A stretch of DNA of 64,000 nt from DAHUYF01 sp963789275 (GTDB lineage Bacteria; Pseudomonadota; Alphaproteobacteria; ATCC43930; CGMCC-115725): NCBI GenBank assembly GCA_963789275.1, contig CAWBKF010000018.1, forward strand, positions 62,001-126,000, given 5' to 3'. Below, piece after piece: positions 45,969 to 54,286 of this stretch; the first letter of the stretch is position 1, and each line of letters opens with the position of its first letter. The position numbers and the translations under genes were made by a program. Below the pieces are notes generated by a model. That model did not search any database. It was given only the letters and a program-made list of their open reading frames with translations, and was not told the DNA's origin.

Positions 45969-46499
45969 CTAAGCCGTGCGAGGCGGCTCGTCATCGTCGC
46001 CGGCCGCAACATCGAAGTGCATCTCGCGCCGGCCGTCAGCATGTTCGATCAAAACATTGCCATAGAGCGGCCCCGTCGCGTCGCCGCCGGCATCTGGCAC
46101 AATCCAGTCCGAGGCATCGGGCGTTACACCGCGGCGCCGATCTCTCAGGGCGGCTCGCCAGCACAGGCGCGCCATGTGCGGGCTGTCGGCGCCGTAGAGG
46201 CTCAAGACCGCAACGCCTTGCTCGATACGATCCATGAGCGCCCGGAGTGCGACACAGCCCGCGTTGTCGCGCTGGAGTGCCAGCTCGTCGAATATTGCCG
46301 TCACCATTGCATGGCAGCTCTCAAGCCCGGCCGCCACGATATCGAAATCAAGGGCTACGTCCGGCTCAAGGATCCAGGCGAAGGCAATCATGGCCTGCCC
46401 CGCAGCTTCCAAATCTTCCATGGTCTCGGCGCCGATGAATTTCCCTCTTGAGAACGCAAGCCAAAAGGCGGGATCGGCGAGCTGCGCGGGCGTGCTCAT
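45969..46499 (-). CDS. Phage protein upstream of tape-measure gene (possible tail assembly chaperone)
   Basis: 176 residues, starting MSTPAQLADPAFWLAFSRGKFIGAETMEDLEAAGQ and ending in an acidic DDDEPP tail. Its ATG overlaps the previous stop (ATGA) and it lies 11 bases before the tape-measure gene. The position suggests a tail assembly chaperone; the sequence itself is not diagnostic. No slippery site was found. Confidence 0.5.
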   Translation of the reverse strand: MSTPAQLADPAFWLAFSRGKFIGAETMEDLEAAGQAMIAFAWILEPDVALDFDIVAAGLESCHAMVTAIFDELALQRDNAGCVALRALMDRIEQGVAVLSLYGADSPHMARLCWRAALRDRRRGVTPDASDWIVPDAGGDATGPLYGNVLIEHADGRREMHFDVAAGDDDEPPRTA

Positions 46500-46765
46500 G
46501 ACAGACTCTCAATGATGATCGCCACGATCGGGTCAAGGTCGGTGTCGATCGGCATACGGGTGCGGCGATCGGGGAAATCGAATAATGCTACCAGTCCCGT
46601 TTCTTCCAGCTCAAAGCCTGCGAAGGTCGCACGCTCGCCCTCCTGCGCCCAAGCGGCAGCGGAGAGCATATCGATAAGGTCGAGCACGGCTTGGCGCGGA
46701 TCCGGCTCCGGCATCGCCATCAGCTCGGCGATAAGTGCGTCTTCATCTGCATTGTCGAGCGGCAT
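46496..46765 (-). CDS. Phage protein (89 aa), possible tail chaperone partner
   Basis: Acidic helical protein (MPLDNADEDALIAELMAMPEPDPRQ ...) ending PIVAIIIESLS. It follows the 32-codon gene by two bases and overlaps the next gene by ATGA, so all are translationally coupled. Function unknown; position suggests a tail-assembly role. Confidence 0.5.
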   Translation of the reverse strand: MPLDNADEDALIAELMAMPEPDPRQAVLDLIDMLSAAAWAQEGERATFAGFELEETGLVALFDFPDRRTRMPIDTDLDPIVAIIIESLS

Positions 46766-46767
46766 GA

Positions 46768-46866
46768 TCAGCCCACCGCGATCAAGAAGCTTGCGGCGAT
46801 CAGCACAAGCATGGCGCCGGCCAGCGGGCCGCTGATGTTGCAGGGAAGGGATCGACGGCGGCTCAT
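46768..46866 (-). CDS. 32-residue single-pass membrane protein in the structural operon
   Basis: The ATG at 46866 overlaps the TGA of the 130-residue gene, and its own TGA ends two bases before the ATG of the next gene. This coupling on both sides is strong evidence of translation despite its size. It reads MSRRRSLPCNIS then a hydrophobic helix ending ASFLIAVG: a basic N-terminus and one membrane span. Confidence 0.6.
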   Translation of the reverse strand: MSRRRSLPCNISGPLAGAMLVLIAASFLIAVG

Positions 46867-47255
46867 CGGAACAGCGCGTTGATCTGCAGGATGGTGCCTC
46901 CCGCGTAGGTTCCAACGGTCGTGATCTTCGTCCGCCAGAAACCGCCCAAGATGCCATCGGTCGACGTGTTCGCGCTCAGAGCACCGTCGCTATGCGCAAC
47001 GGCTGTCGTCTTCGGCGTGAGCGATGACAGATTGTAGAAGGCGATGAGGCTCGCAGTCGTCGCCTCGAAATTCGCCACGTCCTGCCACTCGGTGTCGTCG
47101 AGCGAGGTTTGCACCCAGCAATTCATGCTGGTGCCGCCGCTGCCGTAGCTGAAAATGCACTCCAGCGTGACGCTCTGGAATTTCGGAGGCGTGTAGACCG
47201 GCCCGAGATAGGCGGTCAACGCAGTGGTGATTGTGAGCGGCTGTAGAAGGATCAT
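46863..47255 (-). CDS. Phage structural protein candidate (130 aa)
   Basis: Beta-rich protein with many Thr, Ser and Gly: YTPPKFQSVTLECIFSYGSGGTSMNCW, VQTSLDDTEWQDVANF, and a C-terminal TTVGTYAGGTILQINALFR. It resembles small jelly-roll-type phage head or tail accessory proteins, but the family is not certain. Overlaps its neighbours by ATGA on both sides. Confidence 0.5.
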   Translation of the reverse strand: MILLQPLTITTALTAYLGPVYTPPKFQSVTLECIFSYGSGGTSMNCWVQTSLDDTEWQDVANFEATTASLIAFYNLSSLTPKTTAVAHSDGALSANTSTDGILGGFWRTKITTVGTYAGGTILQINALFR

Positions 47256-47872
47256 GACACGTTGCCTCGCTGAAACGTCGCCGCGATGGGCGGGTGCCGG
47301 ACGGGAGCGCTCGGTACGCGCGAGGCGGTCAGAGCGGCATGAGTGGCCGCGAGCGCGCGTGACGTGATTGGGCTGTTGACGATATGGCTCGGATGAATCT
47401 GCGCGTAGGTCGTGACGCGCGCCGGCTTCACGCCGGTACCGGTCATCGCCTGCGTCGTGTGGCTTGTCCGCACTTCAACGCCACCGTTTGCGAGCGGGCT
47501 GGCACCCTCAAATTTCGTCGAGCCGATGACGTGCTTGATCTGGCCGGCGAGTTGCGATGCCTTGGCATGAGCGGCCGCGACGAGCGCGCGTATAGCGGGA
47601 CGAATGCCGCCGGCAGCACGAGCGCCGTCTGCCGCCGCGGTCTCAATGCTGGAGCCGGAGCTGGTCCACTTGCCTGACGAATCTCTGGCTTCTCCCGAAA
47701 CGTCATGGCCCTTGCTGTAGAGCGCTACGCGACCGCGCTTCCTGTTCATCCGCGTCCGGAAGTGACCGCCGCGATCGGCTATGGCAGCGCTCGTCTGCAG
47801 TGCCAAGGTTGGGCGCTTCCGCGACGTGGCGACGTAGGACTTCAAGAACTCAAGCGCGTCGTTCTGGTTCAT
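47252..47872 (-). CDS. Phage protein of unknown function (206 aa)
   Basis: Starts MNQNDALEFLKSYVATSRKR behind a GGAG site; the longer frame to 47980 has no ribosome site. The middle (YSKGHDVSGEARDSSGKWTSSG) is typical of low-complexity phage linkers; the rest is Ala-rich and helical, then basic. Position between the protease and structural genes suggests a head or head-tail component. Confidence 0.5.
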   Translation of the reverse strand: MNQNDALEFLKSYVATSRKRPTLALQTSAAIADRGGHFRTRMNRKRGRVALYSKGHDVSGEARDSSGKWTSSGSSIETAAADGARAAGGIRPAIRALVAAAHAKASQLAGQIKHVIGSTKFEGASPLANGGVEVRTSHTTQAMTGTGVKPARVTTYAQIHPSHIVNSPITSRALAATHAALTASRVPSAPVRHPPIAATFQRGNVS

Positions 47873-48052
47873 GCCCAACTCCAAAAATAATCCGGCGACC
47901 CCGGAGCCTTTCAGCTCGACGGGGCGCCGGTCCCGTGCCGAGCGGGACCGAATAGGGGCGGCTGGCGATGGTTCGGACACCGCCAGCCTTGCGCCGCAGG
48001 GCCAGGAGGGAAGGGAAGTCCATCCCCGCCAGCTTGTCCCGGCGCGTTCAGT

Positions 48053-49612
48053 TCATTTGCAGTCGCCGAGCTTCCCGATCTTCTTGAGCCGGGCCGCGGC
48101 ATCGGGGCACGCGGCATAGGCCTTGCCGATCGCGGCGCTCCTGGGCATGGGGCCACGCTTCGCGAGCAAGCTGCGGTCGTCGGCATGGCGCTTCTGGATA
48201 TCGTCGGCGGCGCGGGAGATCGTGGAAAGATCCTCGCGAACCATACGACTTTCGCCGTCCTCGCCCAGGTTCCGGAAATCGGTGTTGGCGTCTCCCCCGC
48301 CATCAGCATCGTAGGAGCGCGGCCCGGAATAGATGCCGTCGCGCGCCTCAGCGTCGGCCGAGCGCGGCGCGTAGAAGCGATTGGACGCGGCAAGCGCGTC
48401 GCCATCTTGATCCACGTCGCCGGCATCTTCGTTCGCCGTCGAATTATCCGGGTCGCTGCCATCGTCATCGAAGCCGGGACCGCCGACCGTGCCATCACCG
48501 GCACGACCTTTGGCGACGTTGCCGGTTGCGGAATGCGCGAAGTGGCCGAGCGACTTCAAGGCTCGATAGAGATCGGGATTCCGCTCGCAAGCTTTCGCGA
48601 ATCCCTGAGCGGCGGTGAGACCCTCCGCCGCGGCAATCGACTTCGCAAGCTCTTCAAGCTGCGCGCCGGCCTTGCGCACGATGCGATTGGTCTCATGTTC
48701 CCTCTTCTTGAGGAGCTTGTGCTGGTGCTTCACCTGTGCGTGTGCCATGGCAATAATCCCCTGTTCCTGCTCGCTCACCGGCTGTCCGCCCGTGACCCGC
48801 TTGGCGTAATCGATCAGCGTCTCGCCCTTGGAGGCTGGCTCGGCCTGACAGCGCATGACCATTTTGGTGATTGCCGCCGGATCGATCTGATTGAAGATTG
48901 CGACAAGTTCTTCATTCGAGGCGCTGCCGTCGTGGAGTGCTCCAGCATCGCGCGCCTTTTCAATCACCGCGTCCGTCACCAAGCCGACCGATCCGAGCTG
49001 CACAAGTTCGTCAAATGCGGCGCGGGCCTCGGGCGTCATGCTCTTCGCGATCTCTTCGAAATCGTTGGTCATCGTCTTCTCCACTGGCGTTCGCATGCCG
49101 CTTCCGCCGATGCTCAATTCCGCAAGGCCCGATGCCTCTACCATCCGGAGCACGTGGGCGTCGTCCACCCGGACCTTGATGATCCAGCATTCGCGGCCGT
49201 CCGGCAGATCGATGCCCAGTCCTTTAGCCACATCGGCGTCGACCACAAGCGACTGCACGACCTTCCCCGCGGCGAGATCCTTGCCGGTCGTGGGGTCCAT
49301 GAGGTGCAGTGCGCCGGAGTTCCGGCTGTTCTGCATGAAATCGTCTGCTGCTTTCTGCAGCTCATCGACAGGAACGTGATCGCCCTGCAAGTCGAAGTAC
49401 GGCTGGCCGTTGATCGTGCTGGTAACGGCGATCCCCCAGAACGTCTTGTTGGGCATGTCGACGTGAGACTTGCTCAGGCGGACGCGCGTCGCGCCCGGAG
49501 CGCGCTTGCGCAAGAAGATGCGCGAGCCTTCTTGCGCGCCCTTGTCGACGGCATCAACGGAGCGGATTTTCATCCTGCGGAGGACGCTGCGTTTCGAAAA
49601 AAGACTGCTCAT
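48053..49612 (-). CDS. XkdF-like phage prohead/serine protease
   Basis: 519 residues. The N-terminal ~180 residues match the XkdF family pattern: FWGIAVTSTINGQPYFDLQGDHVP, LQKAADDFM, GALHLMDPTTGKDLAAGKVVQSLVVDAD, then WIIKVRVDDAHVLRMVEASGLAELSIGG. His in GALHLMD is a catalytic candidate. The rest is a helical scaffold-like region with an Asp/Gly-rich linker and a C-terminal domain ending KIGKLGDCK. The protease-plus-scaffold layout is usual for head maturation proteins. GAGGAACCT precedes the ATG. Confidence 0.72.
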   Translation of the reverse strand: MSSLFSKRSVLRRMKIRSVDAVDKGAQEGSRIFLRKRAPGATRVRLSKSHVDMPNKTFWGIAVTSTINGQPYFDLQGDHVPVDELQKAADDFMQNSRNSGALHLMDPTTGKDLAAGKVVQSLVVDADVAKGLGIDLPDGRECWIIKVRVDDAHVLRMVEASGLAELSIGGSGMRTPVEKTMTNDFEEIAKSMTPEARAAFDELVQLGSVGLVTDAVIEKARDAGALHDGSASNEELVAIFNQIDPAAITKMVMRCQAEPASKGETLIDYAKRVTGGQPVSEQEQGIIAMAHAQVKHQHKLLKKREHETNRIVRKAGAQLEELAKSIAAAEGLTAAQGFAKACERNPDLYRALKSLGHFAHSATGNVAKGRAGDGTVGGPGFDDDGSDPDNSTANEDAGDVDQDGDALAASNRFYAPRSADAEARDGIYSGPRSYDADGGGDANTDFRNLGEDGESRMVREDLSTISRAADDIQKRHADDRSLLAKRGPMPRSAAIGKAYAACPDAAARLKKIGKLGDCK

Positions 49613-49622
49613 AGGTTCCTCG

Positions 49623-49973
49623 TCAGGTCATCAACTCGGCGATGCCGGGCTCGGCCGCGACGGCGACCAGCGGCGCCTTGAGGCAAACGATCCGGCGCGA
49701 CGCGACCAGCGCGGCCCGATTTTGCGGCCGCCAAGCGAGCACGGTTGCGGGGGGCAGGAAGGTGCCGGCGCCGTAGGTCTGTCCGCCCGTTGTGATCTGG
49801 CGCAGCACGATCGCGCCGTGTTCTCCCAGGGATGCGTCGGCGGTGGATGCAGCAGACGGCGACGGCGCGGTGTCGGCGCCGAGGGCGCACGGCATGCGGC
49901 TGTTGCGAAGAGCCGCGAGCGCCGCCGCATCGGCGGCAAGCGCCGGGCTGTAGGTCGTCGGGGGCAGTCTCAC
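49623..49973 (-). CDS. Phage protein of unknown function (116 aa)
   Basis: GTG start at 49973 overlaps the upstream stop (GTGA). Ala-rich protein with GEHGAIVLRQITTGGQTYGAGTFLPPATVLAW and SRRIVCLKAPLVAV. No family recognised. The coupled position in the late operon supports it as real. Confidence 0.5.
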   Translation of the reverse strand: MRLPPTTYSPALAADAAALAALRNSRMPCALGADTAPSPSAASTADASLGEHGAIVLRQITTGGQTYGAGTFLPPATVLAWRPQNRAALVASRRIVCLKAPLVAVAAEPGIAELMT

Positions 49974-50887
49974 GACTTTTTCTCCCGCAGCAGCGCGGCG
50001 ATCACGGAAGCAAGCGAGTGCCGCGCCATCTCGGCAAAGCTCGCGCGCTTCGCCGAGGAAACGTAGTCGGTGCCAAGCAAACGCTTGGCGGCATCGCCGG
50101 CATACGCAACCGCGAAGCCTAGGCGGGTTTCAGAAACGAGCAACTCGAATCCGGGCACGTGGAAGCCAAGGCCGCGATAGGTGCTGCTGCCGATCTCACG
50201 GGCGACGCGCAGATACTTGTCGGCGGCGGTGTTCAGGCCGGCAAGGGCCTTGTCGATATCCTCGGCGGCGGCGACGGCTTCGGCGGCCAGCCCTTGAGCC
50301 TCGCCGATCAGGCTGTCACGGTGCTCGGCTTCCGCCTCTGCAACTGTGGTTGCGAGCTGCGCCTGCGCGCGGGCGATATCGTCGGCGAGATCGGCAATCT
50401 CATCCTCGAGATCGATGCGGTCATTCTTGTTCTGCTTCGCGCGCGCCGCTGCCGTCTGACTCGTACCGGAGCGCTTGAGACGCCGCAGCTCGGCGCCGCT
50501 CTGCTGCAGGTCGAAGAGCTTCTTGCGATCTTCGACGCGGCGCGCTTCCAAGTCGGCGATGAGCTGTTGCGCGGCCGCAATCGCCGGAGAGGTGAGCGCG
50601 GGCGCCGCGGACCTGGGAACGAATGCCGGCGTGGCGGGCACGGCGCGGAACTTGCGCTCGGCGACGTGCTTGGCGACGGCATCGGCGGTACGCTCGGCCG
50701 GGGATCGTGTGTCGCCCTCGGCCGCAGGGGGCGGCAGGGTGCGCGAGCGGGCCTTCTCTTCGACCTCAAGCGCGGCGTCGCGGGCGTTGTGACGCAGGAG
50801 GCCGGCCGCTGTAGCGCCGTCGAGCGCACCGGACGCGGCAAGGGCTTCGATCTCTTCGGCGGAAAGGACGCGGGTTTCGTTCGGCAT
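49970..50887 (-). CDS. Coiled-coil phage protein (305 aa)
   Basis: Helical protein MPNETRVLSAEEIEALAASG ... with a long coiled coil at about 105-230 (IADLEARRVEDRKKLFDLQQ, DLEDEIADLADDIARAQAQL). The C-terminal part (FHVPGFELLVSETRLGFAVAYAGDAAKRLLGTDY) is globular. It is the first gene after the 1.2 kb control region, so it probably heads the structural operon. Could be a scaffold or terminase-associated protein; not determinable. Confidence 0.55.
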   Translation of the reverse strand: MPNETRVLSAEEIEALAASGALDGATAAGLLRHNARDAALEVEEKARSRTLPPPAAEGDTRSPAERTADAVAKHVAERKFRAVPATPAFVPRSAAPALTSPAIAAAQQLIADLEARRVEDRKKLFDLQQSGAELRRLKRSGTSQTAAARAKQNKNDRIDLEDEIADLADDIARAQAQLATTVAEAEAEHRDSLIGEAQGLAAEAVAAAEDIDKALAGLNTAADKYLRVAREIGSSTYRGLGFHVPGFELLVSETRLGFAVAYAGDAAKRLLGTDYVSSAKRASFAEMARHSLASVIAALLREKKS

Positions 50888-51239
50888 AGGAAATGTGCTC
50901 CGGAGTGGCGCGGCGAAAAATCGATCGGCTCAGGGAAGCTGATCAGCAAGAATACCACGACGCGGGGATACCCTGTTCCGCGGGTACTACTCCCCGGCTC
51001 CGCTCTGGTGCTCAGAAGCGCCGACGCTGCAGTGTGATCCTGGCATCGGGTGGACCGCTGCGGCGCCGGAGCCTGACTCGCCCTCCCAGCACGCTCTGCA
51101 CACGGCGCCGGAGTGCTTTCAGCGACGAGCTGGAGTGGCATATGGGATGCGGGTTAGAGCTGGAGCTGCTGTAGGCATGAACTGGCGGAAACCCGTCAGT
51201 CGACTGCAAGAGCGCAATGAGCGTGTCGTCGGCGAGGCG

Positions 51240-51360
51240 ATAGTTAGCCCAACACAACTATTCTGCGGCTCTTAGGTCTGTTAGTCGAGACTAACAGTTG
51301 CAATAGTCAACTAATAGCCGGATACACGCATATGGGGGTTCGCACAAAATAGTTGACTAT
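51240..51360. promoter_or_regulatory. Cluster of operator-like palindromes
   Basis: Three inverted repeats with related halves: ATAGTT/AACTAT (51240-51245, 51256-51261); CTGTTAGTC-GA-GACTAACAG (51278-51297, 9-bp arms); and ATAGTCAACTA (51303-51313) with TAGTTGACTAT (51350-51360, 11-bp arms). All share a TAGTT/TAGTC core, so one repressor may bind all of them. It is placed about 350 bases upstream of the structural operon. Confidence 0.6.
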
Positions 51361-51666
51361 GCTGCAACCGATTGGGATTGCTGGATAATGTGGCCGCGAC
51401 ATGCTGGGCGGCCGGATAGAGCTAACAGAGGTAGGGCGATCTGTGATCGAGCTATACGTTGTGGCCGCACCGGCATTTCATATCAATTAGTTGTGGGGAG
51501 ATGAAGCCGGAGGGTCCGGATTTCGGCCGATTTCTGTTCCCGTAACAATGATTATTGACGGCTCGATAGTTCAAGAAAGCTTTGTCTAATCGGCGTTTCG
51601 TGCATGTCGGGCTGGTGGTTGGCTCGCACAATATGTCACCTGGGGACCACCCGGGTATCAAGTTCT

Positions 51667-51780
51667 GGCCAGCTCGATACGCGCTCATAGCGCGATACGG
51701 GCGATCTGGCGCTTGCGGTCGAGCTGGCCGGCGGGACGGGCCTCATTTGCAGTTCCCGAATCACCCTCGCCAGATCGCCC
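51667..51780. repeat. Two interlocking inverted repeats
   Basis: Repeat A: GGCCAGCTCGA (51667-51677) with TCGAGCTGGCC (51719-51729). Repeat B: GGGCGATCTGGCG (51699-51711) with CGCCAGATCGCCC (51768-51780). The left arm of B lies in the loop of A and its right arm outside, so an RNA copy could form a pseudoknot. A small hairpin GCGCT-CAT-AGCGC sits at 51681-51693. Confidence 0.55.
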
Positions 51781-51916
51781 TACCAGCTCACCACAAGCTG
51801 CTGAGCCGCCGTGGCGCGCGGGTCGTGATAGCAGACAACAGCGCCGCGGCAGGGATCGTTGGTGATGCATGGGTTTGGCTGCTGTCTCTCAACCGAATTG
51901 GCCCTCGCGTAGTCGC

Positions 51917-52091
51917 TTGGACACTTGGACACTACCTATATAACTATATGAAATACCTTGTGAATATCGTGGCCAATGCATTTGGCCACTTTGGACATTT
52001 GGACACTTGGGAAGTGGCCAGTGGCCAAGCTTGGACACTTGCTTTACGCCAGTCGTAACAAGGGCTTAGCACCAAGTGTCCATGTGTCCAT
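51917..52091. repeat. Iteron-like array of TTGGACAC repeats
   Basis: TTGGACAC/T units: a tandem pair at 51917 and 51925 (8-base period), a pair at 51991 and 51999 (same period), a single at 52031, and an inverted tandem pair at 52075-52091. Between them is the palindrome GGCCAATGCATTTGGCC (51971-51987) and several GTGGCCA units, with an AT-rich stretch at 51930-51960. Iterons plus an AT-rich stretch beside a rep-type gene suggest a replication origin or its control site. Confidence 0.6.
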
Positions 52092-52112
52092 GAGAGTACG
52101 CGCGCGAGGCTT

Positions 52113-53186
52113 CTACGCCAGCGGCTTGAAATCCGCCGCGTCGTCGCGCGACCATGAATGGCCTTCCTTGGCCCGGACGAGTTTCAGCTTCAAGGTTTCC
52201 TTGGCTCGCCGAACGGTACGCCAGGCACGCCCTTCCTCTTCGGCTAGCTCCTTTAGCTTGGCGACGGTCATCGATCCGCCGGCCTCATCCAGCCTCTTTA
52301 GGAGCCACACGCGAGCATCCCCACTCTTGTCGCCATCGGCGCGCGCCAGGCGCGACACGATATCCTCGGCACGCCCTTCTAGGGCTGTGAGCCATCTCAC
52401 GCGCTGTGCCGGCTGCACGGTCGGATAGCCAATGACAGGCACCTGTTCCAGCGCATAAAGGAAACCGCCGCCATCCGGCCCGAGGTTGCTTTTCCCCCGC
52501 ACGAGCATTCGATCCTCGCCGGCCTCCTTCCGTGCCGTCGCCATGACGACGCGAGCGGCAGCGCCATATGCCAGGGAGCCCGCCACGCGGGTGAGAATGC
52601 TGCCGTCGCCGTTCTTGCGGAAATGAGTGATGCCGAGGACGGCGCACTCGCAAGTCTCGGCCAGCGCCACCAGCGGTCCAAGCCCGCGGCGCACATCATT
52701 GCCGGCGTTACCATCGCCTGATATCGCTGACACGACTGGATCTATGACGACAAGCGCAAGATCGGGGATCGATTGCGCTTTCGCGATCAGAGCGCCCATG
52801 TCGACTGCAGGATCGAATGCGCGTACCTTTCCCGCGCTCGTCACATCGCCAGCGAAGTGCAACTTAGCTCGAACGCCACCAGCCGCGATGAAGCGCGGCA
52901 GCAAAGTGTCTTTGATGCTGTCCTCTCCGGACCAAATCAAAATACTGCCAGACTCGGCATGGGAGCCATCGGGCAAAGTTCCTCCACGGGTAATCGTGGC
53001 GGCGAGCGATATCGCAACTGTCGTCTTGCCGTCGCCGGCCGTGCCGCATATGAGATGCAGCTTTCCTTTCGCCAAATATCCGTGCCACAGCCAACGGACG
53101 GCTTCCGGCTCGATCGCGTCGCCGCGGATAAGAGTCACTACCGCAGAAGCCGCCGATTCGCGTCGAACACCCCGCTGCTGATTCAA
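52113..53186 (-). CDS. RepA-like AAA/RecA-fold ATPase (replication helicase type)
   Basis: 357 residues. Walker A GTAGDGKTT at residues 48-56 and Walker B LALVVIDPV place it in the RSF1010 RepA/AAA_25 group of hexameric helicase-like ATPases. ITHFRKNG and GSLAYGAAARVVMATARK are also typical. The C-terminal part (GSMTVAKLKELAEEEGRAWRTVRRAKETL) looks like a winged helix. In phage and satellite elements such proteins act in replication initiation. Iteron-like repeats lie directly downstream. Confidence 0.8.
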   Translation of the reverse strand: MNQQRGVRRESAASAVVTLIRGDAIEPEAVRWLWHGYLAKGKLHLICGTAGDGKTTVAISLAATITRGGTLPDGSHAESGSILIWSGEDSIKDTLLPRFIAAGGVRAKLHFAGDVTSAGKVRAFDPAVDMGALIAKAQSIPDLALVVIDPVVSAISGDGNAGNDVRRGLGPLVALAETCECAVLGITHFRKNGDGSILTRVAGSLAYGAAARVVMATARKEAGEDRMLVRGKSNLGPDGGGFLYALEQVPVIGYPTVQPAQRVRWLTALEGRAEDIVSRLARADGDKSGDARVWLLKRLDEAGGSMTVAKLKELAEEEGRAWRTVRRAKETLKLKLVRAKEGHSWSRDDAADFKPLA

Positions 53187-53219
53187 AGGCTCGATAAGGT
53201 CGCGCGCCGCGGCCGCGAG

Positions 53220-53594
53220 CTACGTTGTTGCATGTGTCTGCGCCTGCCGGGCGGCGGCTTTGCGAGCATCGATGATTTTGTTTCCGCCATCTGCCAGGCC
53301 AACCATCTGAGCCGCGTTTAGCAGCTTCTGCAACTGCCGGCCCCCGTCATTGTCGGAAAAAACTTTCCCCGCGGATTTCCCCGGGTCGACTGCTTCCGCT
53401 ACCGCGACCATAAGCTGGTAGCCGACAGCTCCGCTGTTCAGCGCGAGCCTATAGGCGTTGACGCAAACCTCTTGCTCGCGTTCGGTCAGCTCGGAGAACT
53501 TCCGCTTGTCCTTGGCGCCGTCGAGGACGCGCTGCAGGATATCCGGTGCGGGTGCCGGGATTGCATCGGTCGGAGAAAGTGCTATTTTAGACAT
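53220..53594 (-). CDS. Hypothetical element protein upstream of repA-like gene (124 aa)
   Basis: Helical protein MSKIALSPTDAIPAPAPDILQRVLDGAKDKRKFSELTEREQEVCVNA... (start shown in part). It lies 33 bases upstream of the RepA-like gene on the same strand and is probably co-transcribed with it. No domain recognised. About 130 bases of spacer separate it from the gene at 53723. Confidence 0.55.
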   Translation of the reverse strand: MSKIALSPTDAIPAPAPDILQRVLDGAKDKRKFSELTEREQEVCVNAYRLALNSGAVGYQLMVAVAEAVDPGKSAGKVFSDNDGGRQLQKLLNAAQMVGLADGGNKIIDARKAAARQAQTHATT

Positions 53595-53722
53595 GGCTCA
53601 GTTCCTCAGAAACTTGGGTCCATGCGGCTGGCGGGTGGCACCGCGCAGTTTCGCTGTCCTCGATCAAGAGATGTTGGGCGTCGCCTTTGGCTGGGCGGCG
53701 CCCATCTCTTTTGAGGGCTCGT

Positions 53723-54286
53723 CTAGGATATCACGCCTGGAACTTGAGCATTCCTTGCCGCAAAGTTCCGCCAGCGCTGCACGACCGCTGCGCGATAGGT
53801 CGGATCATCTTTCATCCGTCTCCGATGGTAGCGTCTGTTGTATCTGAGACGCGCTTGGCGCTGCGCTGGCGTCTCCGCCGCACGCTTGGCCCGGCCTCGA
53901 GCAACTTCCTCCTCGCGATGCTTCGCGTAGTAGCGCGCGTTTTTCCGGGAGACTTTCGCCTTGCGCTCAGCCTCGGCGCGCGCCCGCTCTGCCTTCTCGG
54001 CTCGGTCGCGATCCTCGGCGCCAGGGTCGACACCGCGAGCCGCGAGCCGTGCCGCGATTGGGCCATCACTACGCCACAGCGGCTCGCCGGCTCGCACCAT
54101 ATCGGCTGGCGGAAGCTTGGCCGCTCGATAGCTTGCGAGAACTGCGCGCTCGGGTCTGCCAGTCGCAACTGCGATCGCGGCGACAGTCAGCCATCGCACG
54201 CCCGAAAATGGGTGATCATCCTCGGCAGCGGTACTGCGCGCCGTCGCCTTCGCGGCGGTCGCGTTAAATCGGTGCGGCCCGCTCAT
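53723..54286 (-). CDS. Hypothetical basic protein (187 aa)
   Basis: The ATG at 54286 overlaps the AlpA-like stop (ATGA). The N-terminal half includes VRWLTVAAIAVATGRPERAVLASYRAAKL, which looks like a helix-turn-helix; the C-terminal half is very basic and helical (KAERARAEAERKAKVSRKNARYYAKH, RYNRRYHRRRMK), likely nucleic-acid binding. Function unknown; co-regulated with the AlpA-like gene. Confidence 0.55.
   Translation of the reverse strand: MSGPHRFNATAAKATARSTAAEDDHPFSGVRWLTVAAIAVATGRPERAVLASYRAAKLPPADMVRAGEPLWRSDGPIAARLAARGVDPGAEDRDRAEKAERARAEAERKAKVSRKNARYYAKHREEEVARGRAKRAAETPAQRQARLRYNRRYHRRRMKDDPTYRAAVVQRWRNFAARNAQVPGVIS

Larger units (their letters stand above)
50888..52112. other. 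1.2 kb control region without a convincing gene
   Basis: Lies between the RepA-like gene (ends 52113) and the structural operon (starts 50887). ORFs here are short, overlap repeats and lack good ribosome sites. AT content rises at 51240-51600 and 51930-51990. It contains palindromes, inverted repeats and iteron-like repeats described separately. A 32-codon plus-strand ORF at 51177-51275 (MNWRKPVSRLQERNERVV) has a plausible ribosome site but no other support. Confidence 0.55.

Noticed and set aside
51452..51688. Minus-strand ORF of 78 codons
   Set aside because: Irregular composition, no ribosome site, overlaps the interlocked inverted repeats; not supported.
51582..52058. Plus-strand ORF of 158 codons in the control region
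   Set aside because: It crosses the interlocked repeats and the iteron array, has no ribosome site and no protein-like pattern.
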